20,089 nt of DNA from a virus: the IMG/VR virus record IMGVR_UViG_3300031227_000563, positions 1-20,089 of that record. One strand, 5' to 3'. The stretch's first letter is position 1; every line of letters starts with the position of its first letter. Shown here piece by piece: positions 1-6,400 of the stretch. Below the pieces are notes generated by a model. The model was given only the letters and a program-made list of their open reading frames with translations, was not told where the DNA came from and did no database searches. Position numbers and translations under genes: made by a program.

Positions 1-2
1 GT

Positions 3-581
3 TCAGAATATGATATGACCATTGCTACAGCAAGTACTGCGGGATCGAATTTTGCATACGCAACTTTAAAATCAACAGGGGCGACTGCGGCTTTGGTCAA
101 TGCATACAAAGATGGTTATTATATAGTTAGTGATGGGAGTGCAGTTCAAGGTGTTGGGCAAATGAAGAAAATATTATCTCATCCTGCAGCTACTGGTCAG
201 GTCTCAATAAAATTTACTTTTACCAATACTTTAGAAGTTGGAGTTTCTACGAGTTCAGCAGCTGGTTTAGTGAAGAATCTATATGATGATGTAATCCAAG
301 CTCCAGTAACTTCTGGAACTGGGGTAACAGCAGGTGTTGCTCCTGTAGCAGTTCCTGTTGCAACTCCGTATTTCTGGCTACAGACTTGGGGACTTTGCCC
401 AATGTTAATTAATGATGCTTTGACTGCCGGGACGATGGTTGTAAGAGATATATCTGCCGCTGGTGCCGGAAGTATTGGAAGCACTGGAGCAACCGCACTC
501 GCTGCCGAAAAAATCGGGAGAACTGGTTGGGTAACCGATACGACTGATAACGGATTTGTATATCTGATCGTTGCACCGTAA
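3..581 (+). CDS. Phage virion structural protein, 3' part (5' end outside window)
   Basis: The frame is open to the left edge; the four codons before the first ATG (position 15) read S-E-Y-D with no stop. No Shine-Dalgarno can be seen before that ATG, so this is probably the C-terminal part of a longer gene. The visible ~190 residues are rich in Gly, Ala, Thr and Val, have no membrane segment, and include an aromatic motif PYFWLQTWG near residue 118 and a C-terminal beta-rich end (GFVYLIVAP). Phage structural proteins encoded near the capsid gene often look like this, with a 'WxQTWG' strand followed by a small domain. Its place upstream of the neck genes fits a capsid or capsid-associated protein. 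I cannot tell whether it is the major capsid protein, a decoration protein or another shell component. A short AT-rich gap and a GAGGTG site lead to the next gene. Confidence 0.65.
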   Translation, partial: SEYDMTIATASTAGSNFAYATLKSTGATAALVNAYKDGYYIVSDGSAVQGVGQMKKILSHPAATGQVSIKFTFTNTLEVGVSTSSAAGLVKNLYDDVIQAPVTSGTGVTAGVAPVAVPVATPYFWLQTWGLCPMLINDALTAGTMVVRDISAAGAGSIGSTGATALAAEKIGRTGWVTDTTDNGFVYLIVAP

Positions 582-620
582 AAACAAAAAAAATAAGAAT
601 AAAAGAGGTGAAGATAAAAT

Positions 621-1142
621 ATGTTAAAAAATATATTTCAAAGAATTAAGAATTTTTTAAATCGACCTGCTCCGTATAATAGCGTAATTATGCAAGGTGA
701 ACTTTATGCAAAAATATTTCGGGTAAATGGGGATATTGAGGATAGAGGTTTGGTTGCAACAAGATGTGTTACTACGGCGGCAGTTGAAAATATGGTTCAA
801 ATATTCGTAAGTACTGCTGGTGGAAAATTAGCAGATTACGATTGGCATGCTTGGGGTTCAAGTACAGCAGCGGAAGCTACTGGTAATACTGCCCTGACAG
901 CAGAGGTAAAGATTGCCGAAAGATCCGATACTGGCACAAGAACAACCGGGTCGGCGGCCAATATTTTCCAAACCGTTTGTGCCCGAACTGCTTCGACTGC
1001 GGGGCAAATAGGTGAACATGGATTATTGTCAAGTTCTGGTGGGGCAACTCTCTGGGATAGAAGTGTCTTTGCTGCTATAAATGTGAGTAGTGGAGATTCT
1101 GTAGAATTTACGTACAATTTGACTATTTCGCCAGGTGGATGA
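621..1142 (+). CDS. Small virion-associated structural protein
   Basis: This encodes 173 residues, with the start set by GAGGTGAAG about 10 bases upstream of ATG. After a basic N-terminus (MLKNIFQRIKNFLNRP) comes a beta-rich domain. It contains a 'WHAWGSSTAAEATGNTAL' stretch near residues 76-93, then a 'GQIGEHGLLSSS' motif and a C-terminal VSSGDSVEFTYNLTISPGG. I recognise this 'sustained GTG/AxNT...EHGLF...DSxxFTYxLT' layout as a recurring hypothetical virion protein in environmental phage genomes, usually near the capsid or fibre genes. The molecular role is not established from sequence; a head-surface or fibre-associated protein is the likeliest reading. It is followed by 167 bases without a convincing gene and by a terminator, so it seems to end the capsid-side transcription segment. 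Confidence 0.65.
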   Translation: MLKNIFQRIKNFLNRPAPYNSVIMQGELYAKIFRVNGDIEDRGLVATRCVTTAAVENMVQIFVSTAGGKLADYDWHAWGSSTAAEATGNTALTAEVKIAERSDTGTRTTGSAANIFQTVCARTASTAGQIGEHGLLSSSGGATLWDRSVFAAINVSSGDSVEFTYNLTISPGG

Positions 1143-1266
1143 TCTCTTTGTTTACAACGGTTACAGCGTTTTTTTGATTATAAGATTGGAATAGAAAAAT
1201 TTATGCCAAGTGGAACTAAAAAGAACAACCGCTGGAGGATAATTTTTAAAAGTGAAGATAAATTTA

Positions 1267-1298
1267 GGGGCAGTGGAAATATTGCCCCTTTATTTTTA
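1267..1298 (+). terminator. Intrinsic terminator between capsid-side and appendage genes
   Basis: A perfect hairpin, GGGGCA (1268-1273) with TGCCCC (1284-1289), has a 10-base loop and an extra A-T pair at 1267/1290. It is followed by a T-rich tract (TTTATTTTT) ending at 1298. The tract runs directly into AAGGAGA, the ribosome binding site of the gene starting at 1310, so terminator and ribosome binding site are fused. The preceding 125 bases (1143-1266) hold no gene I can support. Read-through would be needed for the appendage genes unless a promoter that I could not recognise lies here; the hairpin probably lowers their expression relative to the capsid-side genes. Confidence 0.75.
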
Positions 1299-1309
1299 AG
1301 GAGAGATTT

Positions 1310-2059
1310 ATGGCTTGGATAAATCCGACAAGTACAACTGATAGTGGCGGAACTTGGTTAAATGACGATGATGCAATAGATGGCAATACAGGAACATATG
1401 CCAGTTCTGCTAATAATGATAATACTAATACCCTTGAATTAAATATTGCTGCCATTTCCTGTGATAAGATACAAATTTATGCTTCTAAATATAAAAATTC
1501 AGATGAAGATACAGGGGTTGTAGTTGATGTTTATTATTCTGGTGATTGGCATAATGTTATTACGGCTACCCTAACGGCGAATACTTGGACTGAAGGAGCA
1601 ATAGGTTCTACACAAACGGTTATTGCCGCAAGAGTTGTCGGGTCTGGTTTATCTGGAGGCAGGCATTTTAGATTAAAAGCACTTCAATTTAATGAGATTG
1701 CGGCAGGCCCTCAAGAATTTTATCAAGTTGCTGACGGGGCTGTAACTTTTGTAGGAAATGTCAGCAAAACATCAAAGAAGATTTTATTTAGTACAGTAAA
1801 TTTTACGAGCATCTTAAATACGGGTGGGGAAGCTTCGGGACAAATAATTACTGGAGTAATAACATTTACAGGCAATTTAAAACGTAAAATTAAAAAAAAT
1901 TTGTCAGGTAACCTAATCTCCCTCGGTACAGGATTGATAATAAAACGAACTGTTATCAAATTTTTTGGATTATTAAATATTGGCGGCGAATTAGGAAAAG
2001 GAAGGAAATATTATATTACAGTTGGAACAGGAAAAACAGTTAGAGGACGCCAAGGATGA
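1310..2059 (+). CDS. Putative appendage protein: N-terminal beta-sandwich domain plus short SGxLxFxG repeat tail
   Basis: This encodes 249 residues; AAGGAGAGATTT precedes the ATG. Residues 1-130 look like a jelly-roll/discoidin-type domain: a 'AIDGNTGTYASS' stretch, strands such as TLELNIAAI and VVVDVYYSGDW, and a closing RHFRLKALQFNEI. Such domains often bind glycans, but no binding residues can be assigned here. Residues 137-140 read FYQV. Four to five degenerate units follow at about 142-230 (DGAVTFVGNVSKTSKKIL; TGVITFTGNLKRKIKKNL; SGNLISLGTGL...), of the same type as those that fill the 1,800-aa protein two genes downstream. The C-terminus is basic. The gene therefore looks like a short relative of that protein, and both probably belong to one external appendage. 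Function is inferred from context only. Confidence 0.6.
   Translation: MAWINPTSTTDSGGTWLNDDDAIDGNTGTYASSANNDNTNTLELNIAAISCDKIQIYASKYKNSDEDTGVVVDVYYSGDWHNVITATLTANTWTEGAIGSTQTVIAARVVGSGLSGGRHFRLKALQFNEIAAGPQEFYQVADGAVTFVGNVSKTSKKILFSTVNFTSILNTGGEASGQIITGVITFTGNLKRKIKKNLSGNLISLGTGLIIKRTVIKFFGLLNIGGELGKGRKYYITVGTGKTVRGRQG
1733..2000 (+). repeat. Short array of SGxLxFxG-type units in the 249-aa protein
   Basis: Residues about 142-230 contain four to five degenerate units. The two clearest have exactly 18 residues and read xGAVTFVGNVSKTSKKIL and TGVITFTGNLKRKIKKNL. The consensus (Gly, then Leu/Val/Ile and Phe two residues apart, then Gly, then a Lys-rich half) matches the long arrays at 3980-8677. 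The array is preceded by FYQV, as in the long protein where FYQT(I/V) precedes some units. Confidence 0.7.
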
Positions 2060-2092
2060 TCAGGGGGATAAATTAAAGAGAGGTGATTATAA

Positions 2093-3421
2093 ATGGGAGT
2101 TAATACAACTCATGGTTATTTTTATTTACCCGGATATGGGGTTAGCGGAGTAGCTGAAAAAGCTCTCTATGACGCAGGACAACAGGTAGCCGATACGGCT
2201 ATTCACAATTTAAGGGCCAATGTAGTCTATCCCCAAGCCTATGCCACAGGCACAGGAACATTAGGTGACCCTTGGGCTGGTGATTGTATAGATGATGCTT
2301 ATACTGCCTGTCCTGCTGGTGGGACAATATATTTAAGGGCAGGTTATTATCAATTAGCAGGTACGTTAGCTATTAAGAAAACGATTAACATAATCGGCGA
2401 GGGTATGGGTAAAACCTTTATCTTAACCGCCGATGCAAATGGTATTGTAATTGGTAAAGATTATGGTACTTTTGACAATATTACTCTGAAAAACTTTACA
2501 ATAGATGCAGATGCACAAACATCACACGAGGAAGGGAATAATTGTATAGATGCGTCTGGATTATATGACCCTGTCGATTATCTAACATTAGAAAATTTAG
2601 AGCTTAAAAATTCTGGATCTATAGGGGCAGATATTTTTCAATGTAATTATTCATTGATTAAAAATATTTTTGGGCATGATAATTACTCACATACTATCGA
2701 GTCGAGTGGTAACGCAGCAGGAACTGATATTCATAATACCTTTAAAAATATTTACACTTGGGATAATGGCTCTTGTGGTGTTTGGTTTTTTGGGAATAAT
2801 GATGCTGGTGCAGAATATACATATAATGTATTTGATAATATTCATGCGTGGGATAATACCAATTATGGTATAGGGATATGCAATCAAAAAGGTGCTGTTT
2901 TGTCTAATTCATCCTCAAGTGGAAGTGGGAAAGAAGGAATAAATTTACATACACTTACCGATTGTGACATCCATGATTGCGTTGTAAATGAGTCAGAACA
3001 ACATGGGATAACTCTTAATACTTCAAATAATATCAATTTCACCAATGTTATTGTAAAAAATAGTTCCGCAGATGAAGGTGATAATAGCGGAATTAGAATT
3101 GACGACTGTAATGATATCAATTTTAACTCTTGCCAAGCCTATGACGATAGAGGTACTGCATTGGCAAACTATGGGATAGTTCTTGTTGATACTAATACAA
3201 ATATTAATTTAACGAATTGTAAATTATCACCGAATTTAACTGGAGAAATACTTGGTACTACCGCAGGGATCGTCAAGCGTGATATGGCTACCTTTGGTAC
3301 TTCTGTAGCTGGTGATGTAGCCTACTTTGATGGAACTAACTGGGTAAGATTAGCAAAAGGAACAGCAGGGCAAGTATTGACAATGAGTACTGGAGCTTCC
3401 CCAGAATGGGCGACACCATAA
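2093..3421 (+). CDS. Right-handed parallel beta-helix tailspike-like protein
   Basis: This encodes 442 residues with a strong AGAGAGGTGATT site upstream. Residues 1-50 form a short adaptor-like N-terminus. Residues 52-110 (GTLGDPW..., GGTIYLRAGYY, IIGEGMGKTFIL) are the usual entry into a pectate-lyase-3-type beta-helix. Repeated rungs rich in Asn and Asp follow up to about residue 385 (for example LKNFTIDADAQ, YLTLENLELKNS, NNINFTNVIVKNSS, NDINFNSCQAYDD, NINLTNCKLS). The C-terminal ~45 residues (GDVAYFDGTNWVRL then GTAGQVLTM...PEWATP) are the end motif common in phage fibres and spikes, probably used for trimerisation or capping. Such spikes bind and often cleave capsule or other surface polysaccharide. 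I cannot assign catalytic residues, so enzyme activity is open. It lies between two genes with shared repeats, in an appendage cassette. Confidence 0.82.
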   Translation: MGVNTTHGYFYLPGYGVSGVAEKALYDAGQQVADTAIHNLRANVVYPQAYATGTGTLGDPWAGDCIDDAYTACPAGGTIYLRAGYYQLAGTLAIKKTINIIGEGMGKTFILTADANGIVIGKDYGTFDNITLKNFTIDADAQTSHEEGNNCIDASGLYDPVDYLTLENLELKNSGSIGADIFQCNYSLIKNIFGHDNYSHTIESSGNAAGTDIHNTFKNIYTWDNGSCGVWFFGNNDAGAEYTYNVFDNIHAWDNTNYGIGICNQKGAVLSNSSSSGSGKEGINLHTLTDCDIHDCVVNESEQHGITLNTSNNINFTNVIVKNSSADEGDNSGIRIDDCNDINFNSCQAYDDRGTALANYGIVLVDTNTNINLTNCKLSPNLTGEILGTTAGIVKRDMATFGTSVAGDVAYFDGTNWVRLAKGTAGQVLTMSTGASPEWATP

Positions 3422-3439
3422 ATTAAAAGGAGATAATTA

Positions 3440-6400
3440 ATGACTACTTATACATCTCAATATCCAACGCAAGACGCTGACCATGTTAAAGCTACAGAAT
3501 ACTACGGTACAACTTATTACCCATATTTTACTACTAACCCTACATTATCATTAACTGGCAGTCATGTTAATAATCAATGGTTAACACGTTTAGAAACAAA
3601 TATGCGTTTCCATGTTGACTTGGGCTCTGCAAAAATAATAAGAAGAATTTATTATGAAAATGGCCATCACTTTGCAAGTAATACTACTGGTGCTAAAAAC
3701 TTTATTTTTCAAGGTTCAAATACTGCGTCTGGAACATTTGATGATTTAGTTTATGCCAATAATGAGGGTTGGACAACTCTGACTTGTTTTGCAAATATTT
3801 TTGACCAACACACGGCAGCAGATGAAGCAGACCCTAAATATATTACTGTAACTAATACCACAGCTTATAGATATTATGCAATTAAGATTACCGATAATTA
3901 TAGTAGTGGAGAAACAGGTATCAGGCGAATAGAATTACAGACGGAAGATGACTATTCACCATCAACCGAAAAAGCTATAACAGGAGCAGTCACTTTTATA
4001 GGAACAGCAAAAAAAGAAACAGCTAAATCATTTTCAGGTATTTTAAATTTTGTAGGAAATATTGTTAAACTGCCAAATAAAGTTTTATCGGGAGTACTTA
4101 ATTTTGGGACTATCGTAGCAGGAGCAGTAAAGATATCAATTGCAGGAGTTTTGGCATTTGTAGGCAACGTAACTAAGGCTTCCAATGTAACAATTGAAGG
4201 AGTATTGACATTTATTGGAAATATCGTTAAATTAACGGGATGGTTTCTTGCCGGGTGGTTTACTTGGTGGTTTGATAAGTCAGGAGAAGGAGTTTTAACT
4301 CTATCAGGTGCTTTAACATTTGTTAGAAATATAACTAAGACTTCTAAGATAACGACTAAAGGCGTATTGACATTTGCAGGGAATACAGCTAAATCAATTG
4401 CTAAGGGTTTAATTGGAGTATTAACAGTCGCAGGTCTTTTACTTAGACCGTTAAAACAATTTATTTCATTGTCCGGAACTTTAACATTCGCAAGTGATTT
4501 AATTTCCCGTCTTGACAAACGTATATCTTTAAGTGGAACGTTAAATTTAGAAACTACCCTAAAAAAAGCAACAAATTATTACCGAATAATTGCGGGTAGT
4601 TTAAGTTTTGTAGGCGATATTGTTAAAAAAATTAATAAAAGATTATTATCCGCTTTAAGTTTTGTGGGAACTTCGATAACAAGATATATTCGATATGCGA
4701 TATTGTCAGGAATGGTGGCTTTTTCGGGGAATATATTAAACAAAATAGCTAAAAATTTACTAGGAACTTTATCATTCATTGGGAAATTAACAAAGGGGTT
4801 AAAAGAAAGTTTAGTGGGAACTTTGAGTTTTGCGGGAAGTCTACTAAACCCTTTTAAAAAATTATTATTATTAGCAGGTTCATTAAATTTTGTAGGGATT
4901 ATATCGAAGGTTGCTTTATTCTATAGAGTGTTATCGGGAGCATTATCATTTACAGGATTACTTGTAAAGGGTTTATACCAAAGCTTAATTGGATCTTTGG
5001 ATTTTACAGGAGCTATTTCAAGTATATCAAAGAAAATTGTATCGTTGGTTGGTTCAATTTCTTTCGAGGGGTTATTATCGAAAATCGGTTCTTTCCATAA
5101 ATCATTAGCGGGTGTATTAAGTTTTACTGGTTCGATAGTAAAAGGTTTGTCACAAGCTTTATCAGGTGTATTGAGTTTTGCGGGTGAATTAATCGCTTCA
5201 ACTGCAAAAACGGTTTTGATATCTGGGGAATTATTGTTTACAGGAGCATTAAGCGAGATTGCTTCCTTCCATAAAATACTATTAGGAACTTTATCTTTTG
5301 TTGGCAACTTGGCAATAAGTGCGGCTGAAATATTTTACCAAACGATTAGTGGAGCATTATCATTCACGGGTACGCTTGTAAAAGGACTATCCCAAAGCCT
5401 ATCAGGAACTTTAAGTTTTGTGGGTAATCTAATTTCCTCAACCACAAAATTAGTTTTGATGTCCGGGAATTTGCTATTTACGGGAACGGTGGAGAAGATT
5501 ATTTCTTTCCGTAGAATATTATTGGGAGTATTATCTTTTACAGGAAATTTTACTAAAAAAATATATCAGAGATTATCCGGCTTATTAAGTTTTACGGGAG
5601 TAATTACAAGTTCGATTACCCAAGTTATTGTTTTATCGGGAGCTTTGGCGTTTGAAGGAATATTATCAAAGGTAAGTCTATTTTATAAGGCATTATTAGG
5701 TTTATTGGCTTTTACGGGAACGATCACAAGAATTGGTTTATTTCGTAAAATCCTATCCGGTACTTTGAATTTTGCCGGTAACTTAACAAAGGATATTGCT
5801 GAATTATTTTATCAAACAATTAGCGGTGTTTTAACTTTTACTAAAATATCAACAAAGAAGTTATATAAAACTTTATCAGGTATATTAACTTTTTCGGGAA
5901 GCATATTAAATAAAATTGGAAAAAATTTATTAGGAACTTTATCATTAGTAGGAGAAATAATTAGACAAACCTCTACATCTTTTTCTGGTGCGTTAGTATT
6001 TGCAGGTACAAATATTAAAGGTGTATCAAAGTTATTGTATGGAGAAATGGCTGCGGGAATGGCTTTAACATGTACATCTCAATATCCACCAGCACAGTCA
6101 AATGTTTATGTTATAGCAGCAACTACACTGGGTGCATCTACTTTGGAGTGGTTTGCTACTGACCCTGGATTATCAGTAACAGGAGACTACAAGTATAATT
6201 CTTGGCTATCTGCAAATGGTTCTTATACTGAACAACGTTTTCATATAGACTTGGGTTCTGCAAAAATAATTAAAAGAATATATTTTGAAAACTTCCATGA
6301 TGATGGTGGACTTACAACTTTGGGTGTTAATAACTTTATATTTCAAGGAAGCAATACATATTCTGGAACATTTAATGATACATTTTTCGATAATAATGAA

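Noticed and set aside
1156-1175. AACG...CGTT followed by a T-run after the gene ending at 1142, considered as a terminator.
   Set aside because: The stem is only four base pairs with a seven-base loop; the hairpin at 1267-1298 is far stronger.
1203-1322. Short open frame starting MPSGTKKNNRW, similar in its first bases to the start of the HNH gene (ATGCCAAGTGGA).
   Set aside because: Only about 39 codons, no good ribosome binding site, and the identity stops after about a dozen bases. It overlaps the terminator and the start of the next gene. A relic of an endonuclease gene is possible but cannot be supported.
2670-2887. Open frames of 66-67 codons on both strands within the beta-helix gene.
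   Set aside because: They lie wholly inside a strongly supported coding frame, have no ribosome binding site and have low-complexity Ile/Met-rich products.
3952-4518. Long open frame on the minus strand opposite the repeat array (also 4921-5307, 7330-7764 and 8119-8448).
   Set aside because: These frames stay open because the repeat composition is biased; their peptides (Pro/Asn/Lys-rich) are the antisense reading of the SGxLxFxG units, and none has a ribosome binding site.
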